In this document: positions 40,549 through 51,802 of the stretch, one piece after another | How the letters are laid out: each line of letters begins with the position of its first letter | Position numbering within the stretch: position 1 is the stretch's first letter | From: Psettodes erumei | Taxonomy: Eukaryota; Chordata; Actinopteri; Pleuronectiformes; Psettodidae | Direction of reading: 5' to 3' | Assembly: GCA_016785225.1 (NCBI GenBank) | Contig: JAFBJZ010000941.1 | Location: 2,035,001 to 2,099,000, forward strand | DNA length: 64,000 bases | The notes under the pieces: generated by a model | Database searches by the model: none | The model's input: the letters and a program-made list of their open reading frames with translations, nothing else | Told to the model about the DNA's origin: nothing | Position numbers and translations under genes: made by a program

Positions 40549-43500
40549 AGCTGGCGGTTATTAAAGCAGAATTAGAGCGGGGAGGGGGGGAGTGGGATAA
40601 ATGATGGCGCAAATGGTTGTGCAGTGGAGACTGTGGAGCCGGATGGCACAGCATCAGTGTCATCAGTCTTTATTACCCTCCAGGGAACAGAGGGGGAGAG
40701 ACAGGGAGCGGTCAGCGCCACGCACCCCTCCATCCTCAACTCCCACCAACACCTAGGTTGCACCTCCACACCCCCCTGCTGGCCAGAAACCCAGCTAATC
40801 CTGACACATTATAAGTGGATACATACAGTACCTGCATGCACAGACTGTAGTTTATCTTCATTCATGAACACACGTTGTACGTGAGCATACATGCTCTATG
40901 CAACAACAGATGGAGACACATACATGTGTGCATACGTACATACGTACACATATACACCCTCTATTTCATTTTATACATTAGAGTCTCTTTTCTCTCTCTC
41001 TCTCTCTCTCTCGCTCTCTCTCCAGGCTTCTCTGCTTTGCCCATTTCCCCTCTCTCCTGTTTTCCCTCCTCCATTTTCTCTCTCACCGAGGGAGTGGAGG
41101 ACCCACACCACAATCAATCATGGTGAAGTCACAGAGCACAGCGGCACACTCAGGGCACTGTGCAGATAAGATGGTTAGAGAAGAGGAGAGGAGAGAAGAG
41201 AAGAGAAGAAAAAGAGAAGAGGTTTTGGTGGGGGTGGTGGCTGGATTGCACAGTCAAAGAGCGGGCACGCACTCCACCAGGGTGGGTCGTTGGGAATGGA
41301 TGGGTGAGCCAATGCCATTGGTGAAGCCCCCGTGAGGCCCAGGCCCTCACCAGAGAGCTGTGCCTGCATACAGATGTGAGAGTGCCATTGATATTCTCCC
41401 CCTGTGCTGCTGCCCCGGCCCCGCTTCGCTTCTTTTTTCCTAATTAGAGGTTTATTTATTGATACCCCAGTTAATGTCTCTCCTAATTTTGCAATAGTTC
41501 CGTCTCCATTACCCAAGAGATTCATTTGCCGCAGTGTTCGGAGCAGTGCCTCCACTAGTTTGTGGGAACCACCTCTCTCACCTTCCTCCTAAATCTGGCC
41601 CTTGCCCCGTCTCACCCTTGGATCCTCCTGCCGTCAGGTATGAAATCTGATGAATGAGGTTGGGATTTAATAGCAAATGCAAGGAGCTCAAGTCATTTAG
41701 ATGGCTGATTATTCTGTTGTATTTTCAAAAATGCAAAATTTCAGGTAACATAGGAGTATAAATATTTGAATGTGTACATTGAATTCTGCTTTGTCTTTTA
41801 TCACCTGAAAAGTTTCAATGGCTTGTCAGACTTTGCATGTCCAAACCCTTGGAGAGCTCAAAAATCAAATCACTACACACTCAATCACTCAAAACAAAAA
41901 TTTAATAAATTTAATAATACACTGCACAAATTGTATAGAATCCACAAATAACAAGAAACTTAAGCAGTCTTGCACAACACTGCACAAACGCATTCAGTGT
42001 TTTGGCCTAGGTTTTCATAATCTTCCCGTGCACTGAAGCAAATATTGATAAATGAAGCACTGTATGAGCAGTGGATGACAGTGATGCTTTAGTGGATAAG
42101 CTGGGCATAATGCGTTTAAGTAAACCCAACGTTTTATAAAATAAGTTTATTGTATTACTTACCCAGAATCAGACAAACTCATCTGTAATAATCGCATCTC
42201 TTTGCATTCTGCTGAAAAATAGCTGTCACCCTGCTGCTAACTCTCTAGCATATTAAGAAGGGGAGCTGCGCTAAGAGCAACCAGCATATATAGTGAGCAA
42301 GTAGTTCTTCCAGCACCTTCAAGGTTGGGTGGTCAGTCATTAATTTGTATTACATGGCCTTTCATGTTATGCATAAATTATGAATTCATTATTATTCCAG
42401 GATAGTGACTCCTAACGTGTCCCATAGTCTTGTTGTTTGGCTTTGTTGTGTATTTGGTTATTAAGGACATCCTTTCAATGAATTAAAGATATATGTTAAT
42501 TGCTGAAATTAAAATATGCAGTTTGACTTCTTTTTGTCTTGTTTTCTTAGAGTACCCGGCAACAGAGGGAAATAAAAGTTAAAGCCATATATTGATCTGC
42601 GACATTGGCCAAATCCGCGCTTTAAAATGATGGTCCTGCTATCTGACTATTCTTTGTCCTGCTTTGGAATTGATCTCAGAAGCTATAATGGCCCACGTGC
42701 CTCCTTTTGTGTTAAACTTTCTCACACATTTTAGAGCACCGGACGATCGGCAACATCAAGCTCCATGAAAACGGCTCTATTTCTTTTTCTGCAAGGTATT
42801 TTTTATCACTAGTTATCATCTGTTAATACCTTATCAAACATCAAACATCTAAATATCTGAGGAAAGTCCCTTTTAATTTATTAAGTTTATCTTTAGTCAA
42901 GACTTATGTGTGAAGTATTGAAGTATAGAAGTATAGAAGTATTGCAAAGTTATCAATGAACTTAGAGCATCAGCAGTCAGTGTGGTTTTGGCAAGCTTAG
43001 CTATAATAAAGTGACAAAAGGTCACTTTAAATAACTTCATTATGTTTATTTGGAAATTAGGAAAGCTCAAGTCAAAGAGAAAAATGCCCCCTTGATGATC
43101 CCCACAACAAATCCATATTCAGTGGACTTTTGGATTTCACAGTTTGAAAAAACAAATAAACTAGCAGGGTTTTCTGCCCTGTCTGGTGAATTACCTAATC
43201 TTAGGGCTGAGTTTATCCTGACAAAATGTGTGAAGAGTAAACACTCATATAACAACCAAACCACCAACTGCGGCCCATCGAGTATGTCAATATGAGCTGA
43301 TTGGATCATCCCTCTCATTTTGAACCCACTCAGTGTCACCCTGCCCGTCTCTCCCAGCTGCTGCTCCAAGCCCAGGTGCTGCTACGTTGACTAACTCATG
43401 GATCACAATCAGCCCCCTCGTTCAACCCAGCAACATCCCTGTCAGTCTCTTCTGTCTCCCCAGGGCTCAGCCTGATCCCATTCCAGCCATCACACTGACT

Positions 43501-45245
43501 ACAGCTGCCCCTGGCGCCACACTGGAATTGGATGGTCTGATGACTAGTGCGAATGGTCGATAGCTGTCCCTGCAATGTTCACAAAACTATGAAACTTACA
43601 TCCGTGGATATAATTCTGTGGCAGCAGCTTATGGTTGTTGCTGCAAATGTGTCAATGGATTAGTAGAAGATGCTTAACAAGAACAAGATATAAAAGCAGT
43701 TCATTGGGGAGCCGCTTTATCATAATGCTCTAATGCCCTTCAAATAGGGAGGATGAGCTTTTGTGCACCAGACATCAACACCAATGGGTTAACTAATGAT
43801 GGCATTAGTGTGTGTGTGGGTGCGTGAATGAGTGTGCCTACGTGCGCATGTACCTTTGCGCATTAGTGTCTGTGTGCTACCATTTGTGTGTATATGTGTG
43901 TATGTGCCTTTCACAGGTGATCAGTCAAGGCTATCCACTCAGCTCTTCTCTTGCAGCCCCCTCATTACAGCCCACTATCTCCTCTAAACACCTGCAGCCC
44001 CACAGCCCACCTTCAGCTCCTGGGCCCACGCGCTGCCTCGTTTTTGTCCCAGTGTAGAAAGAGCCTGCCCATCACATCAATCTACTGCACTGTTTATATT
44101 TATGTACAGGAGAGAGGCTAAAAAAGGCCCTTCTTACTGTGGGCTTTATTGACTAAGCATTAAGCGGACATTATCAGGCGATAGCCTAGTTATTTATGAG
44201 CTAGTGATAAAGGCAGCAGGACTGAGTTATGTGAGAACCAGGAGCAGGATGAAAGCTGCTCATACAGTAGCATTGATACCCGACACTTGCCTCTCTCCGT
44301 CTGGGTAGAGAGGCACGGCAAATGCGCCAAACAGAGCTGAAACCCTCAAGGATTTATGGGCGGTAAATTTATGCTCTCCATAGGTCAAACGAGGGGCTGT
44401 TTATCTGGGTTTCATTGTCACTGTCCTCGTGGCACTGCGCCGCAGGTACTGAAATTTTCATATTTGCCTTAGGCATTTAGCCAAAGAAGGAGGGAGGATG
44501 GGGAGGGGGGGGTTTCTTACACTGACCTTCTGAACTTAGTTTAGAATTTTCAGAGCAACACAGCGCGCATGCTTTTGAGATGTTAACATAAATTATGCAA
44601 GACAGAACATACCCCTCCTGCACTGTGCATGTTGCATACTTGTGTATTTCGGCAGTATGCAGCTGCTTTGGACAAGAGGGCTGTGGCGGTCTCTGACTGT
44701 ATGTGGGGGGGTGCATGTCTCAGTGCTCAATGACTGACATTTTGTGGCTACATACCATGGCTACATACATACTTTGACTTTGTAGTGAGACAGGGCTTTG
44801 CAGTGTTTAATCTGAAGTGCCCCTCTCACTTGCGTCACTTGTACCCTGCTAAGACACGCATCTCCTCACTCACACGTTTGTCGCTTCAACTCTGTCGGCC
44901 AAATTTTTTGAGCATACATGCATCCTCACCTCTGTATACTGTACATAGCACCATCTTACCGAGCCAAAGCCATCTCTCTCCTCAATAAACCAGGTCAACA
45001 AACAAAAAGCAATTATGTTGGGCAGCTGCCGCCTGGGAGTGGGTAATTACAGTGCGGTGTGGACAGCTTCATTCTAAACAGGTACTAAAAGCATCATTAA
45101 TCATCCTCCCTCTGACTCCTCGCCCTGATCATGTGACACAGACTGCTGATGAGCTGGGGAGGAGGGATCCGCCTTAGGGGGGAAGGAGCAAGACCTGATT
45201 GGCTCCTTCCAGACGTCCTTTTAGAGGTCAGCCAGTGAGCGGAGA

Positions 45246-45262
45246 TGACCTGCCAATGACCT
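45246..45262 (-). promoter_or_regulatory. perfect DR5 retinoic acid response element motif
   Basis: Plus strand TGACCT, GCCAA, TGACCT; on the minus strand AGGTCA-TTGGC-AGGTCA. It is a textbook DR5 with two consensus half-sites. Further half-sites flank it: AGGTCA 45225-45230, TGACCC 45272-45277, GGGTCA 45291-45296. It sits 6.1 kb 3' of the hoxc1a stop. The known RAREs 3' of mammalian Hoxa1 and Hoxb1 lie a comparable few kilobases 3' of their genes. Confidence 0.6.
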
Positions 45263-47278
45263 TGTATCACTTGACCCCTGAGGGCCCGCCGGGTCACTCT
45301 CTCATATCAGTTGGAGAGCAGGCAGTGGAGAGGCAGGAGGGAAGACGAATGACACGGGGAGAGGGAAGAGGAGGAGAGGAATGGTGTGATGGTAGAGGGA
45401 AGGCACGCAGAAGGGTTTGTGCAGAGAAGCACTGGGAGGGGTGAAGATGAAAAATAAAACAGTGGGCGTGAGGTTTGATTGAGCACCTGGTCTTCCCCTT
45501 TTGCATAAAATGGCTGATGAAAAAAGGTGTTTTTGTAGCAGCAAGGCCAGTCCTGATGGCCGCTTCATCCCTATCCTCACCCCCCTCCTCTCACTCTCTC
45601 ACCCTTTCCATCCCTCCCTCCCTTTCTCCCTGTCTATTGTCAAGCTGTCCTCAGGTTGGCTCAAAGGTTGATTGCATCATCTGAATCTAATTAGTGAGGA
45701 GCGAAAACATCTGTATGTTTGTTTTTCTAATGCTGAATAGTCATTAGTGTAAACAACAAAATGGCCAGAGATTGCAAAATGTGAGCACACCCTTCCAAAT
45801 GAATTTAATATGACACAGTTCCACTGAAACATTTGCTAATGGTGCCTGTGCACACATCGTGTTTTTTGGGCTGTGAAGCCAGCTTGAGAATCAATCCTCT
45901 CCCTTGCGAAATACAGCCAAGATGGCGCCTGACAGAGACTTGATTGAGAAAAGTTCATGAACTGTTCCCTCACTGAGCACAGACTGACACGGATGGCTGA
46001 CTGACGGATGAAACACAAAGGCGAAACTGAAAGACGGAGCGCCAACGTCCTCAAACGGGTACCCATCCCCTTCTCCTCTGTCTCCCCTCCACCTCACCCC
46101 TGCAGCCCCACCCCTTCAACCCAGCTCCCCTTCTTCTCCTCTCTCTCCATATGTCTGTGAATCTGTCACTATGGCAACATCACCCCAGGGGCAGAGGAGG
46201 AGGGGGGCTGCCTCCGTTCAGACAAATAAGCATCGGAGGGCGCATTTATAATGGTTTGTTTAGGGATTATAATACACTGATGAGAGGTCAAAATGTGTGT
46301 TCTTGCACACATGTTTGGACATAAGAGTGGATGTGTATGTTTGAGCCTATTTACATAAGACTGTGCGCAGCATCTTGCCGACCATATGTGGTGCAGCTGC
46401 ACTGCTCGCATTTTGGAAGGGAAAAGGGACTAAAAGCTTTCATTTATTTATGTCTCTAGAACATTATTAATATAGTTACGTTAATTATTATTAATTTCAG
46501 GAGCTTTTTTTGTCGGCTAGTAAAGGACACTGAGAATGAATTTTTAAAGTAATATCACAAATTTTGGGTAAGATACAAACTGCAGCGTGCACTGGCATAC
46601 CACTACAGGACCAGTGTCATTAAATCACTAGATTATATCAGTGGCATCATTAGCATAGCTGCTGGTCCTCTGTTATAGCTGGTGGCTCAGATGCAGTATC
46701 AGCAAACTCTGTAAAGGCTCATTGCATTGTTTTCCCCCTCCACTTTGTGCTTGTCTGCAACTTTTGAAAGGGCAATCCAAACTAGTGAGTAGGCAGAGCT
46801 GCACAGGAGAGGTCAGAGACGTTCAGATATGTAGAGGGGCAACCTTGGATGATTTTACCAATGCTGCATGAAGCCACGGGGAGATACCGTGCGCTTCGTA
46901 CGTGGCGCTGTCCCGCACTGCTCCGACACACAGCACCTCGTGTCTCAAGAAATGAGGGGGGGGGTCTATGCAACAGACTCACAACCTTGACACAGTTTCA
47001 CCTCTATGTGCACCCCTTCTCCTCTTTCTCCCTCTACTTCTCACCCTCATGATACCTCACATTGACTCAAAAGCAACCCCCCCCAAGAGCAAATTTCCCT
47101 TCGCAGCCAGAAGTGCTGAGTGCTGCTGTTTGCTTTGTACACACAAATTCGCTGAGGCTGTAAGCTGTCCCCAAACATCTGCTCCCTGGAGTGGAGCAGG
47201 AGAGGAAAAGGCAAGGGCTGGATTGGTGTGCATGTTGCTCAGTGTAGCTCTGTCAGAATGTGTTATGTATGGATTTCT

Positions 47279-47300
47279 GTGTGTGTGTGTGTGTGTGTGT
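47279..47300. repeat. (GT)n microsatellite
   Basis: Eleven GT units. Confidence 0.9.
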
Positions 47301-48464
47301 ACGTGAGCGAACAATTATTCAAATAGGTGCTTTGTATCTTTTTTGAACGCTTTATTAGCAGCACCTTGGGAACAAAACACATATTTGTGTAATTGTACAC
47401 AGGGCATCCAAACATACGGCATCACACGCACTCGCACACCAACAGGTGCACTTCATTTCAACTTTCTTGACGTGCAAATTGTTTGGTAGTCAAATACGCG
47501 AATGAGACTGATGAAAAAGAGTAATAGTGCATGAAAGTCTCTGCAAACAAAGAAGAACGGTGAAATCAGACGATCGCGAAAAAACGAAAAAGTGAGAAGA
47601 GCATTCAAATGACTGGTAATTACAACAACAACCGAGCTATCTATAAGTGCTTCACATAGAGTTAGAAAGAGCTTAACTTGATCAATTGATTTCATTCCCC
47701 TGAGCACCAGCAAGGATATTACATGCATATTATGCATTAAGTTAATTTTAGGTCAACTTAGCATTTATTACAATGAGCTCGGAAGGAACCCACTTATTTC
47801 TGTTCATTTAAAATGTAATGTAAGCTGCATATGTAACGTCATTGCTCATGCCACACAGCACTCCTCTGGAGAATTGTAACAGCTGCCCTCATCAGCTTAT
47901 TTGCACCAGAAGACAATACAAAAGAAAATAGATACCGTCAATAGCCTTATTCTTCATGAACTAATACATCACCGGTTTCAGTTCAATATCTCAGTTGGGG
48001 TAGCAAGTAACTTCACTTTTACAAATGTTAGAGCCACTTCAATTTGTTATAAACATGCTTCTTATTGATTTAAATGAGTAAGTTCGATAAACTAGACCTG
48101 GAATTAATTTCATCACAAGAAATTATTGCTTTAAAGGAGGGGCGAGAGAAAAATAAAGGCAGAGAAAATTCTAACTCGTTCAGTGTCAGCATTGGTCCTA
48201 CCCGTGGCAGCGATATCTTTCGAGCCAAGTTATTTTGGTTTTTAGTTTCCTCACATTTACCATGCGTGGGCTCGGCCCTCCACAGCTGTCAGTCTTGCGA
48301 ACCAGCCGTACATCTTCAGAAAGGAATTACAGGAGAGCAACAAATTCATCAGAGCAGAGTCACACTCAAACGCTTTGCAACTAAATGTCAGGTCTGAACA
48401 AACAATGTGGTTCGCCTTTCATCAATTGAGAGGCAAATGCTGAAGCTGCCACAGAATTAAATTA

Positions 48465-48620
48465 AAGTGATAGTTCACCAAAAATAAATCAACTCTTCTT
48501 CTTCACCTTCACCTCATCCTTATAACTCACATTAAGCTTTCCTATCCGTACATTTCCCTGCTGTTATTCTAAATTGTTGTGTGTTTCTGAGTAACTGAGA
48601 AACTGTGATGAAGTAAGTTT
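48465..48620. repeat. possible interspersed fish repeat
   Basis: Begins AAAGTGATAGTTCACC, which resembles a motif common at the end of dispersed fish repeats, and continues with a CTTCACC-rich stretch and GTAACTGAGAAACTGTGATG. Ends and family are not determined. Confidence 0.25.
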
Positions 48621-51380
48621 GGATTAAAAAAAGTGTACACCTGCTGCCAGCATCCTCTGTGTACATTATAACCAGTAAGATGAAGGCTTGTAGCAAGGGC
48701 ACATATTTTCACAACATAATCAAAGAGTTTCTAACAAGGTCAACCTAACACACTTCTCAGCAGGAGCACTAGACATGAGAGGCCTTTTTTTTGTCTTCAC
48801 GTTTTTATCATCACATTGTTTCATCCTCGCATGTCATACTAACGTCACCCTCTCACCCTTCACAGGTCCACAGTTACTCCCATTAAAAAAACATTTGATA
48901 GTTTTTTAAAGCATTCCACTTTGTGCTATTTTGTTCAGAGAGGGTGGCCTTAAAGGTGCTGTGTATTTTCTTAAAATGCAAATTCAAAATAAACTGGGTT
49001 CAATGTGTTTTCAGTCTAGGTTCCATTAACAGATGTTCCCATCAATTACAAATAAAACTTTGAAATATTTGGACTGTCAAAAGCTCCTCTGTCGACCTTT
49101 AAGTTTCAACCTTTACTCCTCTCTAGCTTTGGGCTAATATTAATGAGATGAACAGTTTAAAAGATATTGTTTGGAAGGGATTAATGTCTTATTTTTTTCA
49201 AGAATTATTCAGGCAGATATGCATGAAATATCTAAGCAGTGGGCATGTAATGAATAGCTGTTCTAAATTTTGTTTATACGGGTTCTAACATGGAATCATA
49301 TTAAGTGTTAAGTATGCTCAAGTAACTTTAATTTTTCAGCTTTGCAATTAAAAATAGGTCTGCAGTTTATATCCAAGAACCTACTGGATGAAAAGACTCT
49401 TTCATCCAGTTTATAAAGTGAGCCAGTGGCATATTTTTTGGCTTATTAAACTAAGAGATGGGGCAAAAATTGGGTTAGCTCTAGGTGTTAGGAAAGAAAT
49501 GCATTATCTGGCTTGGTATGGAATTATAATATGAACAATTATCATATGGCCTGGTCGCCCTTCTATTCACCTCCATGAAATATTATTGTGTGGACACGGA
49601 GACCCACCACCACCAGAACAAAAGCACTGGCTTGTTGAAAAGAAAGAAAGAAAGAGAGAGAGAGAGGGAAAGAAAGAGAAAGAAAACTAGCTCAGACTCG
49701 GAGGTCACCCAAATTAATGGTTCTTCTTTCTTTCTCTGAGCCGCTGACCGGGTCATCGTTGTCCTGAGGCACGACAAAGGTCAGGAGGTGAGAGGTGAAC
49801 TCTGGTGTAACTGCATATATTAGCTTGGCCTTGCAACCTTCATGTCCACTCCTGCACCCTGCAGATGTGAAACTGTCCAATAACTATGATTATTATTATT
49901 ATTTGTATTGTATTTACATGCCATAAGACACCTGTTAAAGGTTTATACTGACCTAATTCATTCAATTTTGATTCTATCATGTTTTTTTATTATTATTTCA
50001 AAGCTACAACAAGCCCCAGCTGCTTCAAGTTGAAAGCCTTGTTATCATTAATATCTGTTTCGGCCCTGTAGTGACCTTGATATCCAGTGCAAATACTGCT
50101 AATTGTAATCTAAACAAAAAACATTCCCAAACATAAAATTAATGTGGCTGATGGCCCAAGACTTGATATTGAAGAGACATTAACGTGATAGAAACGCATT
50201 GTTATGCCTTGAACACAACAGTGTTTAAGGGCCGAGTTTATAATCATTTACTTTGGAGGAGATGAGATGCGACTCTGGAAGGAATATTTAGCTGCTGGGG
50301 CCGCACAATTTATTGGTTGATCTGCGAAACAGCGCAGACAGCGTTTTATTGTCTGCTCTCCCGCATGAGTGTTCAAGCTAAATGATCATTTTCTGATGCA
50401 TGTGTAGGGGTAATAAAAGACGCAACAACTCCCGATCGTGATATTACTACATTCCATTAACATGCAGTTACAGATGCATGCAAACGCTCCCAGATTTGTG
50501 CCTCAAATAGATGGATCACCACGGATCAATACTCTTAATACGAGTCGTCAATAAATCTATCGGCCAATTATGGCATTCCAATCTTTGCTCGGACCGAAGA
50601 TAATGAAAACATTAAAACCGGGCAAAAAAATATTTAAAAGCGTTAAGACAGCATTAAAGCACTGCCAAATTAGCCTGATAATCACCTGCTAATAAGTCAA
50701 CATACACATTCCATATTACACATCATATTATGGATGTGCTTTGTCTACAACAGGTGCATCTGACGTCCCCCCCTCTGAAACAAACATCTTTTTTTTTTTA
50801 AAGAAATAGGAAAGGAAGTCTCCATGATGCTGAACTGAAAGTGAGTGACAGTAAAGCTGGTACTGTGATTTGGTGGGATAATTTGTAACGACTGCTAACA
50901 ATACGTGGTCTAACTGTGTAAATAAAATAAATATTATTAAATGTAGACCTTCAATATTTTTTTAATCAATTGTGTTGTTTTAAATAAAACAAGGAAACTC
51001 GTGTCCAGTTGAATAAATATATTCAAGCGAAGTTTGTTCCTGAATAAATTGTCGGAAATAAATAAACAGTGTTTCACCGTTCCTATGGACAATTAATATA
51101 ACTTTGTATCTTCGTTTACATTGTGTAGATAGGAGCACAGTGGAATGACTTGTATTTTAATATTCAAATCAGAGCGCCAGTCTGAAGCCCGGGAGGATGA
51201 TAAATTGTTTTGACCCGTTCTTGCATGAAGAAACTTGCCATTGCGCTTCTTGCAGTAAGCATCCATCGTGGTAAGCAAATAAAGGGTGAAGCCTGATTGA
51301 AACCGATGCAAACGCGAATCAAAGCATCAGCAGGCTGGCGAGCCACGCGCGACGCAGCTCCCGCGGCTCAGGAGTTCATA

Positions 51381-51697
51381 TCAGGGGCAGGTGTTTGTGG
51401 GCGAGGTCGGTGGCGACGAGGGGCAGGTGTCTAAAATGTCTCCGTGTGAGTGCGGAGCCGCGGGGCCCGGGTCGGAGAGCAGCCCGTATCTCTGCAGTTT
51501 TTTCTGTTTCATTCGTCTGTTCTGAAACCAAACTTTCACCTGCGTCTCGCTGAGCCGCAGGGCGCTGGCGACCTCCACCCGCCTGGCCCGCGTCAGGTAC
51601 TTGTTGAAGTGGAACTCCTTCTCGAGTTCGGTCAGCGTCCTGGTGCTGAAGCTGGTCCTCGGGGCCCCGTTCGCCGTGGGATGGCCATCCGCGCAGA

Positions 51698-51734
<37 letters not shown>

Positions 51735-51802
51735 AGCAGCCTCCACAGCACCGACTCCCGAGCCAACAACACTGAACCCACAGGTCATGTGGTGCATCCT
51801 GT
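51381..51802 (-). CDS. hoxc1a: hoxc1a exon 2 (homeobox)
   Basis: The acceptor TGTGTACTCAG ends at 51803. The phase fits exon 1 exactly (G+AC gives Asp188). It encodes a spacer with poly-Ser, the 60-residue homeodomain, a short RYGLL segment and a Ser/Pro-rich tail ending in TCP. A second AG 30 bases further in would break the frame. The best downstream minus-strand poly(A) variant seen is ATTAAA at 51156-51161. Confidence 0.92.

Larger units (their letters stand above)
14781..51380. other. gene desert 3' of the HoxC cluster
   Basis: About 36.6 kb with no recognisable protein gene or RNA gene on either strand. Open frames are short; most long ones are translated CA/GT/GA repeats. Contents seen: a CTCF-like site near 15060, a LINE remnant near 20265-20515, many microsatellites (densest 22-38 kb), a nearly pure purine stretch at 29060-29340, nuclear-receptor motifs (31552, 32164, 40454, 45246), and non-repetitive blocks rich in homeodomain-type TAATT/TTTATT words (about 17160-17350, 41420-41530, 44090-44260, 50040-50720) that look like conserved regulatory DNA. 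SMUG1, which lies here in human, is not found. By position this is the 3' regulatory landscape of hoxc1a. Confidence 0.65.
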
